Shown: in pieces, positions 1 through 9,237 of the stretch
How positions within the stretch are numbered: position 1 is the stretch's first letter
Layout of the letters: every line of letters starts with the position of its first letter
Assembly: GCA_003194525.1 (NCBI GenBank)
Contig: NBIV01000238.1
Span: forward strand, 1-64,000
Reading direction: 5' to 3'
DNA: 64,000 bases
Origin: Gracilariopsis chorda
Lineage: Eukaryota; Rhodophyta; Florideophyceae; Gracilariales; Gracilariaceae
Notes under the pieces: model-generated
What the model was told of the DNA's origin: nothing
Database searches by the model: none
What the model saw: the letters and a program-made list of their open reading frames with translations, nothing else
Program-made: the position numbers and the translations under genes

Positions 1-1135
1 TCTTGACCCGGCAATCCGGAGTTTAGTTACCCGTTATCGGGAGGACAAGCGAAGGATCAACCTACCTCGAGCTGGTCCAACACGCTCGAGCGGAAGGGGA
101 TGCACTTCGTGCAAGAACTCCGAACAATCGGTCTAAATCCGCCAAGGCGTTGTTGCTGGAAAGCGAAGCTTCCTCTCTCCCGCTCACTGCGGATGGGAAC
201 CCTGGACAGGGATTTTGAATACCGTGCATTTAGCGCAGGGGGATGGTGTGTCGATACCCACCAGTGAGTTACCGTCAACGACGGAGATGACCCATGATAA
301 GGGAACAGAAGATCCCGTTCTATACGGTGGTAACAGTCGGGTTCAACCCCAACGACTCCCGTTTTCAAAACGGTCAAATCCCGTTATCAACGGCCTGGAT
401 GGACTGACACCCGCCCTGCGGTTTCGCTTTCTCCGATACCCGGAATAATAACCCGCGTGTCGCGGTGCTGGCTCTCATTTTGCCACCTGTGCTATGCCCA
501 TGGCCATACCTCTCCTCAGTGTAATTTGTTCACTGAAGGATATGGCCAAGGTGGTGGCAAATTATGAGGCCCTCACTCCAGAGGAGAAAACGTTCCGTCC
601 CGACGGCTTCCTACCTCCGTGCCAAAACGGACTTTTCCCACGCCCTACCGACAGACCCCGCGTACGCGGCAAGCTTCATACACCCCGATTCGGGAGATCA
701 CGCAACCATCTGTTGCAAACCCCCGCTTATGCGGATAGAAACCCCGTCAACGGGATGAAGCACTCGTTGTCGAGGAAACCAACCCACCGCCGAAGGCGGA
801 AAACTAACTGAGGGAGTCTCCCTTTGGGAGAGGCGTCCTCAAGAAGGAGGCTGTTTGGCGCCCGACGCGTCCTCGCCTCGCTCCCCGGTGAAAGTCCTCT
901 CGAGGAAAGACACCGCTGACGCGGACTCTGCGCACCTCGGTGTGTTGCGTCGCCCGTGGATACGGAGTAAAAAATCCCCGGATTCCCGGTAGAGTGTTGG
1001 TCTTGGCCAGGCGCAATTATAAGGTCTATGCCGACCTTGGCCTTGACCCCCAGTTTATGGTGAGGTTTCTCACCGTCTTGGATACAGGTTGCAGGCCCCC
1101 AACTTCGTTGTGGAATCATTGTTACCGGCCCGCTT

Positions 1136-1747
1136 GTGCGGTCTCGTATCCGCTCTGACGCGGTCCCCGACATTTCGGATGCGAATAACAACCCGTTACA
1201 AACGGTGGGCACAGTGGACCTCGTCGTGAGACTTGGTACCTCCGTGGTGAAGTTGGACTTCATCGTTTGCCGTTCATTGGCAGCACCAGTCATACTGGGA
1301 TGTGATTACTGCGACAGATTTGTCGACGCAACTAGGCCCCGCCTCAGGCGTGTAGAACTTGACGACGGGTCGTCGGTTCCGATTGTTCGCCGCCCGCTAC
1401 AGCGGTCCTCTCGGAAACAAGTTCCGCTCCCTGCTGCGCAGGAACCACCGCCCGCGCCCTGCGAGTCCACCAAGCTCCGCGTCGCTGCCGCGGTTTCTAT
1501 ACCACCTGAGTCCCAAATCTGGGTGCAGGTAAATTCCCGTCAACACGGTCTTCGGGTTATACAACCCCTCGCCTCGTTGTACGAGAAATCCCAGCTGGCG
1601 CTGGCTAATGGAATTGTCTCCATTTCCCCGGATGTCCCTTTCCAGATATTGGTTGCCAACCTTGGCAAACACCCCCAGTATCTGGTCAAACACCAAGTAA
1701 TTGGGAGTGTAACCCCCATCCTATGGGAATGCTGCCAACAAAGATGA
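1136..1747 (+). CDS. Element 1 protease-side region of pol
   Basis: Part of the element 1 polyprotein between gag and RT. A retropepsin-like signature VLDTGC lies just upstream, near 1074, matching VLDTGAGP in element 2. The downstream stretch, with VAAAVSIPPESQIWVQV and QILVANLG, aligns by eye with element 2 (VARAVNIPPMTQAEVKV, RVLVSNFG), so this is a conserved linker between protease and RT. The aspartic protease would cut the polyprotein inside the virus-like particle. The reading is of a fossil copy. The call rests on the comparison with element 2 rather than on a complete domain. Confidence 0.6.
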   Translation: MRSRIRSDAVPDISDANNNPLQTVGTVDLVVRLGTSVVKLDFIVCRSLAAPVILGCDYCDRFVDATRPRLRRVELDDGSSVPIVRRPLQRSSRKQVPLPAAQEPPPAPCESTKLRVAAAVSIPPESQIWVQVNSRQHGLRVIQPLASLYEKSQLALANGIVSISPDVPFQILVANLGKHPQYLVKHQVIGSVTPILWECCQQR

Positions 1748-1756
1748 CAGCCGCCG

Positions 1757-2980
1757 ATGTACTCGGAGTTACCACCTCTTCTGAGGAGTTCGCCCCGCCG
1801 TCCGAAGATGTCAAGTCTAAGGAGGGGGAGGAAAACCGATACTTCAGCGCCAAACATACCAAGTAACTCGGAATTGCGAACCACACCTGTTCCACAGGAC
1901 AATGCTCCATCGAGCAATGACCGGATTGATCCGGAAAAAGCACTTGAAGCGCTGGACTTCAGCCACGTGCCAGAGTCGCACCGCTACAAACTCCGTACTA
2001 TGTTACGGGAATTCACCACAATGTGGGATGGCTCGCTTGGCGAGATTAATGCAACGGAACACCGGATCGATTTAATCCCCGGTGCGCGACCGGTTGCACA
2101 ACCCCCTTACAGGGCAGGTCCGAAAGCTCGGGAAGAGGAGCAGTCCCAGGTGGACAAGATGCTCCGCGCAGGTGTGATTGAGCCCGCTCAATCACCCTGG
2201 GCATCCCCAGTTGTACTGGCTTTAAAGGCCGACGGAACCTCGAGGTTCTGTGTCGACTACCGCCGGCTCAATGCCGTGACTGTTAGGGACACGTACCCCA
2301 TCCCTCGTATGGACGAGTGCATTGACTCCCTTGGAGACGCCACCGTGTTCACGGCCCTTGATGCCAATTGGGGATATTGGCAAGTACCTGTCAGACAGGA
2401 GGATCGCGACAAAACCGCATTCACCTGCCATGCAGGAACGTACCGCTTCAAGCGGATGCCATTTGGGTTAACCAACGCCCCCGCCACCTTCCAGCGTGCA
2501 GTAGATATTCTACTCAACCGCTTTAAGTGGCGGAGTTGTCTGGTCTACCTTGATGATATCATCATCTTCTCCAACTCGTTGGACGACCATCTCACTCACG
2601 TCCGAGACGTGCTCACCGTACTCCGCGATGCGGGAATTACCCTCAAGTTGAGGAAATGCGAGTTTTTCACAGATACTTGTGAAGTATCTGGGTCACATTA
2701 TCCGTCCTGGACGGTTAGCGATCGAGAAAGCTCGAGTCAAATCCCTCGTTGAGGCGAAAGAACCCCGTACTCAAACGGAACTGCGCTCCTTTCTGGGGCT
2801 GGTCAACGTCTATCGACGGTTTATCCCGAACTTTTCGGATACTGCAGCGCCCCTGAACGCGTTGTTGCGAAAGGGGAACCCCCCAAAACTGGGAACATTT
2901 ACGCCCGAGCAATCGGAAGCTTTTAACTCCTTAAAGGAGGCTGTCACATCAGCACCAATCCTACATCTCCCAAAACTTGG
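1757..2980 (+). CDS. Element 1 reverse transcriptase region
   Basis: Reverse transcriptase part of element 1 pol, which copies the element RNA to DNA. Typical Ty3/gypsy RT blocks are visible: PPYRAGPKAREEEQSQVDKM upstream of the fingers, SRFCVDYRRLNAVTVRDTYP, TALDANWGYWQVPV, AFTCHAGTYRFKRMPFGL and TNAPATFQRAVD. The catalytic box is VYLDDIIIFS and the thumb region contains LRSFLGLVNVYRRF. These blocks match element 2 RT strongly, so the two elements share a clade. It leads into RNase H and integrase on the same strand. Fossil copy; family assignment is secure. Confidence 0.9.
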
Positions 2981-5900
2981 GTTGCCATACTCCGCAGATA
3001 CGGACTCGAGCGACTACCAAGTCGGGTGTGCTCTTTTTCAAAACCACCCCCGAGGGGGAACGGCATCCACTTGGTTATTGGTCACGTTCGCTCAATGTTC
3101 ATGAGCGGTACTACTCCGTATCGGAGAAAGAGTGCCTCGCCATTGTATGGGCGATGACCACTCTGCGCCCCTACCTTATGGGAATTCACTTCACCGTGTA
3201 CACGGATCATTCCTCATTGAGGTGGTTGATGAATATCTCCGACCCGTCGGGACGCCTCATGCGCTGGAGACTCCGCCTCGCGGAATATGACTTTCAAGTC
3301 ATTTATAAAAAGGGTGCGCAGAACACCCAGGCCGACGCTTTATCGCGGTTACCCACAAGTGGGGAAGCACTCCCAACGGAGGATGATGAAGTCCCATGCT
3401 TCATGGCTATAGACCCAGATGATCCGGAACATGCCGTCGAGGCTAGGCCAGAAACCTGGGACGAGGATGCTGATTTTGACGAACTACTCGCATCGCGAGA
3501 TAAATCTGAGAACCCGTTACAGGGAAACTTTGTACCGGTATCACCGGAAGAAATGATCCGAGAACAATTCGGCGACCCATTCTGTACGAGAATTCGTGCC
3601 CGTATCAACGGTGGTGAAGATCTCCCTTTCGGGGTCAACGACAAAGGCTACCTCGTAAGAAAGGTCGAAGCCCGCCCACAGATTGTGGTACCACATTCCC
3701 TGCAATCGCGGGTGTTACATCTATCACACTACGCCCCCATTGGAGGTCACCCAGGTGGGAGGAAACTCTACCTAACCCTGCGAAGGGATTTCTATTGGCC
3801 CGCAATGGCGGTGGATTGCTACGCAACTGTGCGGTTTTGTAGCGAATGCGCAAAAAATCGCGTCAAACTCCGCAAAAATGCGAAGAATATGAAACTATTC
3901 CCCGCAAGGGCGCCGCTCGAGTTTATTGCGATCGATATTCTCGGACCATTACTCACCACGAAACGTGGAAACAAGTTTCTACTTGTCATTACCGACCGCT
4001 TTTCTAAGCTGGTACGGACTGTCCCTCTTCGGAGGATAACCGCTCTCACGGTGGCCCAGGCTCTGGTGACGCACTGGATTTTTGTCTACGGTCCCCCTGT
4101 AGAGGTGCTCTCTGACTACGGGAAGCAGTTCGTGAGCAAGTTCTTCCAGGATGTTTGTCGCATCCTGGATGTCAAGAACTTGTTCACGACTACCTACCAC
4201 CCCCAGTGTAATGGGCAAGTTGAACGGTTTAACCGGACGTTACTCGCGGCGTTACGTTCCTACGTCGCTGACCACCCAACGAATTGGGATCTCTACGCTG
4301 ATGCGGTAACCTACGCGTACAATACGCAGGTACACCGGACTACCGGAGTTTCGCCATTCGAGTTAGTTCTATCTAGAACACCCCCGCCTGTGGCGCTGGA
4401 ACCCCAAGCTACCTTGGACAATTTCCCATCTGTGGGTATCTACCAGCAGCAATGGAAGCAATGGCTTTCCAAGCTGGTCCCCGCGGCGCGGAAGTCTATG
4501 GCACGGGCCCAAGCCGCTTACAAGCGGGATTTTGACGCTCGCTTGCGAGGAAAACCGTCCCCGATTCGGGCAAATAACTACGTCTTCATCAGGAAGGAAT
4601 ACTACAACCCGGAACGGGAGAAGCGTCACAAACTCTCGCCTGTGGCGGATGGACCCTTCAAGGGGATCTCTGTTAACACCGACACTGTCGTGGTAGAGAT
4701 GGGGGACACGCACGAACGGATTTCCCGTGATCGTGTTGTCCTTGCCCCTCCTCCCTCGTCAGAGGTAGTCCTGGGTCCAGGCAACCCCGTTTCTACGGAC
4801 TCCCCTACACCGGAACAGTCCGGGAGTACTAGACCTACGGTACTACCACACCCCAGCCGGGGACTCTCAGACCTACCGACTCTGTCGGACTCACCGGCTC
4901 AGCCGGGTAATTCGGGCCCCTCAGCGCCCGCCCCTACCACATCTGCCCCACTGGCGCGCATTTATACCCGCCAGGCGGGGAATGTTATCCCTTATCCCGC
5001 CGCTCCGTCTAAGGAGGGGGAGGAGAACACTCGTTTTCGAGGAACGATATCACCGTCGCAACGGGAAACACACCGTAACATACGGAACACTGACCGTGGA
5101 TCACGGAGTATGTCACGCGACACTAATCCCCCGTTCCCGGGCAGTGCTGTGCAACAGGAACCAGACGCGCAGGCCCCGCAAAAGCGGCAAATACACCGTT
5201 TGTCACGGGAAAACGAGAAGCCTCACTCCAAGACCGCAGCAGCGGAAAGGCAATCGCCCGATGCCTCGAAGCCCCCGTTGGCGGGAGTCCCCGCGGAAGC
5301 GGTTCAATCAGGTCGATCAGACCCGCGCCCCGCGCAGAAGAGGCGCCCAGATACACCAGCGCCGCTGGGAAATACCCACACCCCTCTCGGGGAAAAAGGC
5401 GGCCAAGCTGCAGTCGAAGCTTTAAGCCCTGGCTTGCAAGCACCGGAAACGCCTCCCGTCGTTGACGGAATCAAAGCCCCCGCTACGGGGAATAATTTGC
5501 GCCAACCCCCGCATCGCTGCGGCGGAGAACCGAGAAACTCGGGAATAACGCGCGCCATCGCACGCTCGAAACCGGTCGTACCGGACGCTGCTCCTCATCA
5601 CGGAGATGGTGCACTGCGCTCAGCGGCAATTCCCCTGAAAAGGGTGTCATTTGCACCTGCCCAGAACCCCCCAAAGGGGAATTTTGACCAAAATACCGGT
5701 GTACCGGAGTTAGCCCCAGGCAACCCGTTAGTAGCCGGGGACACCACGGCGTCGCCGGAACGTATGGTGCAGAGCGCTCGTGCGCCTGGCAGGGAGGCGG
5801 TTTGCCACCCAATCACCGTGTCGCACGGGACCCCCCAGGGGATTGTGGAAATGACGATCCCGCAGGAGCGGTCATCTTCCCGCAAACTCGCGGTTCGTGA

Positions 5901-6393
5901 GCTCAACCGCGAAGGCGGAGCCCAAGTCCCCCGCCGACTGGCGGTTCGCCCGGCCTACCGTGAAGACGGGAACAACGACACCCCAATGGGGAATGACTTG
6001 CCGGGGAAAACCGTGACGCCACACACCCTCTTGAGGGATATTTTCCCGCATGAGCAGCGGCCACTAGGACAGCGCACGGCAACGTCGGAGTTATCGCCGA
6101 ACACCCTGCTAAGGGACATTATACCGCACAGCGGGCAGCCCTCGCAAGGGAGTACAACCACCACCCGGCACGGCCGGCAGGTCTACGAACGAGAGTTCGT
6201 AGTAGACCGACTTGTCGGACACACCTGGAACCAGGATGGTATTCTACAATACCGCGTCCACTGGTACGGGTACGACCCCAGTGGGGATACGTGGGAGCCA
6301 ATTGAACACCTCCCAAGGTCGCAGGTTCTGCGATACCACCGTCAGATGGGAACTGCAGCCCCAGCCACGCTGGTTAATGCCCAAGTTGGGTAA
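2977..6393 (+). CDS. Element 1 RNase H, integrase and chromodomain part of pol
   Basis: A long open pol segment. RNase H comes first (YWSRSLNVHERYYSVSEKEC, YTDHSSLRWLM, QADALSRLP). The integrase zinc-binding segment follows (HLSHYAPIGGHPGGRKLY ... FYWPAM ... CSECAKN), then the catalytic core (FIAIDILGPL, SDYGKQFVSKFF, YHPQCNGQVERFNRTL, i.e. a D-D-E arrangement). A roughly 450-residue Pro/Arg/Ser-rich spacer (about 4740-6170) comes next, then a chromodomain (REFVVDRLVGH, YRVHWYGYDPSGDTWEPIEH) at the C-terminus. Integrase inserts the cDNA; chromodomains in this clade guide insertion to chromatin. The spacer is unusual: element 2 has only a short linker there. It contains an internal repeat (NTLLRDI-PH, twice) and many short DNA palindromes. 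Confidence 0.92.
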   Translation: MGCHTPQIRTRATTKSGVLFFKTTPEGERHPLGYWSRSLNVHERYYSVSEKECLAIVWAMTTLRPYLMGIHFTVYTDHSSLRWLMNISDPSGRLMRWRLRLAEYDFQVIYKKGAQNTQADALSRLPTSGEALPTEDDEVPCFMAIDPDDPEHAVEARPETWDEDADFDELLASRDKSENPLQGNFVPVSPEEMIREQFGDPFCTRIRARINGGEDLPFGVNDKGYLVRKVEARPQIVVPHSLQSRVLHLSHYAPIGGHPGGRKLYLTLRRDFYWPAMAVDCYATVRFCSECAKNRVKLRKNAKNMKLFPARAPLEFIAIDILGPLLTTKRGNKFLLVITDRFSKLVRTVPLRRITALTVAQALVTHWIFVYGPPVEVLSDYGKQFVSKFFQDVCRILDVKNLFTTTYHPQCNGQVERFNRTLLAALRSYVADHPTNWDLYADAVTYAYNTQVHRTTGVSPFELVLSRTPPPVALEPQATLDNFPSVGIYQQQWKQWLSKLVPAARKSMARAQAAYKRDFDARLRGKPSPIRANNYVFIRKEYYNPEREKRHKLSPVADGPFKGISVNTDTVVVEMGDTHERISRDRVVLAPPPSSEVVLGPGNPVSTDSPTPEQSGSTRPTVLPHPSRGLSDLPTLSDSPAQPGNSGPSAPAPTTSAPLARIYTRQAGNVIPYPAAPSKEGEENTRFRGTISPSQRETHRNIRNTDRGSRSMSRDTNPPFPGSAVQQEPDAQAPQKRQIHRLSRENEKPHSKTAAAERQSPDASKPPLAGVPAEAVQSGRSDPRPAQKRRPDTPAPLGNTHTPLGEKGGQAAVEALSPGLQAPETPPVVDGIKAPATGNNLRQPPHRCGGEPRNSGITRAIARSKPVVPDAAPHHGDGALRSAAIPLKRVSFAPAQNPPKGNFDQNTGVPELAPGNPLVAGDTTASPERMVQSARAPGREAVCHPITVSHGTPQGIVEMTIPQERSSSRKLAVRELNREGGAQVPRRLAVRPAYREDGNNDTPMGNDLPGKTVTPHTLLRDIFPHEQRPLGQRTATSELSPNTLLRDIIPHSGQPSQGSTTTTRHGRQVYEREFVVDRLVGHTWNQDGILQYRVHWYGYDPSGDTWEPIEHLPRSQVLRYHRQMGTAAPATLVNAQVG

Positions 6394-6491
6394 CGTTGCC
6401 GCGCGAGCGGAGAGCGAAAGGAAAGGATAACAAGGCAAAGTCCGTCGAAGACGGGGAACTCAACCGAGAAGCACCGTTCTAAACGGGAAAG

Positions 6492-6497
6492 TTTATT
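6492..6497 (-). terminator. Candidate polyadenylation signal AATAAA for the element 1 antisense ORF
   Basis: On the minus strand an AATAAA hexamer lies about 90 nt past the stop of the antisense ORF that ends at 6585, in the short gap between it and the pol stop. Element 2 has the same signal in the equivalent place, which argues that the antisense ORF is its own transcription unit. A hexamer can occur by chance. Confidence 0.4.
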
Positions 6498-6584
6498 CAG
6501 GGGAGCAGCTCGCTCCCCACAATACTACACTACACTAACTGGCATAGCCAGGGAAAGAAGAACCAGGAAACTGGACCAGAGGTT

Positions 6585-8372
6585 TCACTCACCCCCATCG
6601 TCCGGGGCGTAACCACCAGCGAGGCGGTAGGCCAACGCGTCTGCCATGGTGGTGACATCCCCCGATACCTCGGCAGCGCTAAGACCGGCACCCCGGAGGA
6701 AACGTGCGATGATTTCGTTTTCATTCGCCGTCACCCCGCTGGGGATTGAAGGTCCGGCACTTGCCGCCGAAGGGTCAGCAGCCGGCTCGGCCGGAGATGC
6801 CCCCTCTGGGAAAGCTTCCGCGCTAGCGCCGGTTTCCTCTACGTCCATCTCCCCGGGTTCTTCCGGTTCGTTATCGACCATTGGGTCATCCCCGCCGTAT
6901 GCGCGGTAGTATTCGTCGGAGTCGACGTACCCCAACGGGTGGTCTTCCAGCACATGCCGGGGCGTATCGCGAAGCTCGCGCGCCTCCTCGGAGGAAATTT
7001 CCCGGAACTCCCAGGGGTCGAAGTAGATAAAATCCCCCGCAAGGGCGGTGTTTCTACCGAGTCCCGGACCACCGGTGTTACCACTACCGCCATCAAGACG
7101 ACCGCTTTGCTCCAGCGGGACCTCACTCCAGCTAACGCTGTCGATGTACCCAAGTAATTGGAGGACCTCTTCATTGTTGGCCTGGCCCCCAAGGGGGATG
7201 CGAAGATCCAGGTTTCGGATCGCTGCCCGCACACGCGGTTGAAGGAACCAGAGACGATACTGGTCGTACGCCTCGTTGAGGATATAAGCCGCACTGCGGG
7301 CCGCCCACTCCGTAACCACTACGGACCACAACCCCGACCGGGGATCCTGCATGAGCAGCGAACCGAGGTACGTAAGTACCGGCGGGAGTTCTATGTAGCA
7401 CCCCCAGCAGGCTTCATGGAAGCGCCACCACTCGGGGAGTGCTACATACCGACCTAGTCGGTGAGGTGGCGCAATCCGCTCTATCTCCACGTTCTGATAC
7501 GGGATAAAATACCCGAATCGGGATCGCCAACGCCGCTCGTAGCGGATGAAGTTTTGGAGAAAGTTGGACCGGTATTGCCGGGGAAGGTACCTGAACTCCG
7601 CCCGAATAATCGGTCGCTCCCAGCAAAGGGCCTCTTGCCGCGCTGCGGGGAAATTCCTCCAAGCGAGGGTCTCGAGGCGGAACAGGTTCTCGCCGTACCC
7701 AATCTCCCCGCGAGTGCGGAAGTAGCTAACGTCGAAGCCAAACTCCGGTGGGACCGGTACATCGAATGGAGCCCGGCTCTGCCGTTGATACGCCATGCGC
7801 GTCAGCGCGGTCTGTGCCGCAGTGACGGTCTCGCCCGAGTTTCTTCGGAGGTGGTGACGCGGAATCGCAATCCGGTGACGCCAATCCCACGATGTGGTGA
7901 CTGCTCTGGGCAGATCCCCCGGAAGGGTGTCTGAACCATCCGCATAAGCGGTGACCAATCCCTCATTGAGGACGGCGACCGGGTGAAACCACGGGGCAAG
8001 GCGCAGGCGCGACGCGTGATTCCGATTCATCGGGTTGAGCCCCACCAGGGTGTTGTAAGTTGGCCAGTTGGACACCGGAGTGGTTCCGGAGGACACCACC
8101 GAAGGTGGTAGTGCGAAGGGATGGTCGGCTGCCGCAGCCATATTCCCCGGTTGTACCGGATTTCGATCGCCCTGAGGCAGGGGAAGGGACCGGAAACCGG
8201 TGGTGTATCGCCCGAGAAGTCTCGGCGGTTGGCTGTGGTTGTTGATATTGTCGTCGTCGTTCATTTTTCCCTTTCGGAGGGTGGCTGTTGTTGTCATTTG
8301 TGTGCTTAGTGACTCGGGTGCAGAGGGATTTACCGGAGAACCGGAGACAAAGCACGCGCTTTTATCACCCAT
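6585..8372 (-). CDS. Element 1 antisense ORF, 595 aa, unknown function, conserved in element 2
   Basis: A long open frame on the strand opposite to pol, between the chromodomain stop and the polypurine tract, convergent with pol. I do not recognise a family. The start used is the ATG at 8372; a later Met (MTTTATLRKGK) is also possible. The central third resembles the antisense ORF of element 2: SRFGYFIPYQNVEIERIAP against SSLGYFYCWHNVEFHDLAP, followed in both by an R-(L/I)-G-x-Y and a Pro-Trp step, then PPVLTYL against PPILVYH and VVTEWAARSAAYI against VYAEWALFSFMAF. The N-terminal third is Pro/Arg-rich and the C-terminal third is acidic, with Pro/Ala/Ser. No signal peptide or clear transmembrane segment is seen. 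Env, a movement-like protein, a capsid accessory or a silencing suppressor are all guesses. Antisense extra ORFs are known in some plant Ty3/gypsy elements. Confidence 0.8.
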   Translation of the reverse strand: MGDKSACFVSGSPVNPSAPESLSTQMTTTATLRKGKMNDDDNINNHSQPPRLLGRYTTGFRSLPLPQGDRNPVQPGNMAAAADHPFALPPSVVSSGTTPVSNWPTYNTLVGLNPMNRNHASRLRLAPWFHPVAVLNEGLVTAYADGSDTLPGDLPRAVTTSWDWRHRIAIPRHHLRRNSGETVTAAQTALTRMAYQRQSRAPFDVPVPPEFGFDVSYFRTRGEIGYGENLFRLETLAWRNFPAARQEALCWERPIIRAEFRYLPRQYRSNFLQNFIRYERRWRSRFGYFIPYQNVEIERIAPPHRLGRYVALPEWWRFHEACWGCYIELPPVLTYLGSLLMQDPRSGLWSVVVTEWAARSAAYILNEAYDQYRLWFLQPRVRAAIRNLDLRIPLGGQANNEEVLQLLGYIDSVSWSEVPLEQSGRLDGGSGNTGGPGLGRNTALAGDFIYFDPWEFREISSEEARELRDTPRHVLEDHPLGYVDSDEYYRAYGGDDPMVDNEPEEPGEMDVEETGASAEAFPEGASPAEPAADPSAASAGPSIPSGVTANENEIIARFLRGAGLSAAEVSGDVTTMADALAYRLAGGYAPDDGGE

Positions 8373-8416
8373 TTTCGTCTGGGAATCCTCCGCGTCCGCG
8401 GTCGTTTTTCCGTGTT

Positions 8417-8429
8417 AAGGGGGGGGATA
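8417..8429 (+). other. Polypurine tract of element 1
   Basis: An uninterrupted purine run (AAGG followed by G residues and GA) lies directly before the inferred 3' LTR start. This is the expected plus-strand primer position in LTR retrotransposons. Confidence 0.75.
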
Positions 8430-9237
8430 TGAAGTGCAACGCCTTCAGGGAGGGATTCTGGGTACTTGAACGCTTTCCCGATATTATCGGTTGTGTAGTG
8501 TGTATATGAACTACGCCCCACAATGGTGGGTATGGACACGTGGGACACGGTTTTGGGTCAATTGGCGGTTGGCCACAGTAGTGGATGTTGCCACGGAATG
8601 TGGAGTATTTTAGTTAATTTTATTTATTATTTTCACACCCATTTCTGGGAAGCTAGTACTTAGTGCGACGGCGCACTGCCGTCGCACCAGTAAACCTTCC
8701 CCAACAAGGGACCCCAACCTGGGGAATTGGCTCTGAGCTTTACCGCCTCCGCGTGTTCTCAACTCGTCCTTGGAGGGAAGCACCGTAGTGTACGGAAGTT
8801 CACCCCCCTTGCACATCTAAAGGAGACCCATCATTGGGAGTACTAATTGTTCCAATCATATTGGTGTTTCGCCCTGTATAGGGAGTCCTGTCCAACGGCA
8901 TTGCCGTATCTGCTCGTCGCTCTCACGACCCACTTCGTCCTTCCTCTTTCCCCTTTTTAGGGTAGCACCTCCCGCTATCCGCGGCCCTCGTGTGCGCATC
9001 CGCTCACACACCCCCACTTACGTGGAAACATACCTCTACTGAGGATCACACCCCGCTCACGCAGATACCGATTCTTCGCCTTCACCTCCCTGCGCCAGTC
9101 GCGACAGGTGTCCCTGGTCTTACAAACCGGCTTCGCCGTGACACCTCTGGGAGGGCTCTACCCAACTGGGTTCACCTCGTGAGAGGAAGATCCCGGACGT
9201 CTTTCGGTGTTTTTCCCCTTTGGGGCATTGCACCACA
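8430..9237 (+). repeat. 3' LTR of element 1 (about 808 bp)
   Basis: The start is set by the polypurine tract. The ends form an imperfect terminal inverted repeat, TGAAGTGCAA at the start and TTGCACCACA at the end (8 of 10 positions pair), with the usual TG...CA. GC-rich stem-loops typical of this element continue to within about 12 bp of 9237 and then stop, which supports this right boundary. The partner 5' LTR is outside the window, so the ends are inferred. The base after the LTR begins ATTCT, a possible target duplication that cannot be tested here. Confidence 0.65.

Larger units (their letters stand above)
1..9237 (+). mobile_element. Ty3/gypsy chromovirus-type LTR retrotransposon (element 1), left end outside window
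   Basis: A GC-rich LTR retrotransposon fossil. Visible parts in order: a gag-side or spacer stretch without recognisable domain (1 to about 960), protease region, reverse transcriptase, RNase H, zinc-binding integrase, a long low-complexity spacer, a chromodomain (ending 6393), an opposite-strand ORF (8372 to 6585), a polypurine tract and a 3' LTR ending at 9237. The order RT-RNase H-integrase-chromodomain places it in Ty3/gypsy (chromoviruses). The 5' LTR is not in the window, so age cannot be estimated from LTR divergence. The copy looks damaged, with a few breaks, mainly in the gag-protease-RT half, while the rest of pol and the antisense ORF are long and open. Its closest relative in the window is element 2 (31414-42407). 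Confidence 0.93.

Noticed and set aside
3303-5906. Several long minus-strand ORFs within element 1 pol
   Set aside because: They are shadows of the strongly supported plus-strand pol frame, helped by GC-rich codons; unlike the 6585-8372 ORF they have no conserved counterpart in element 2.
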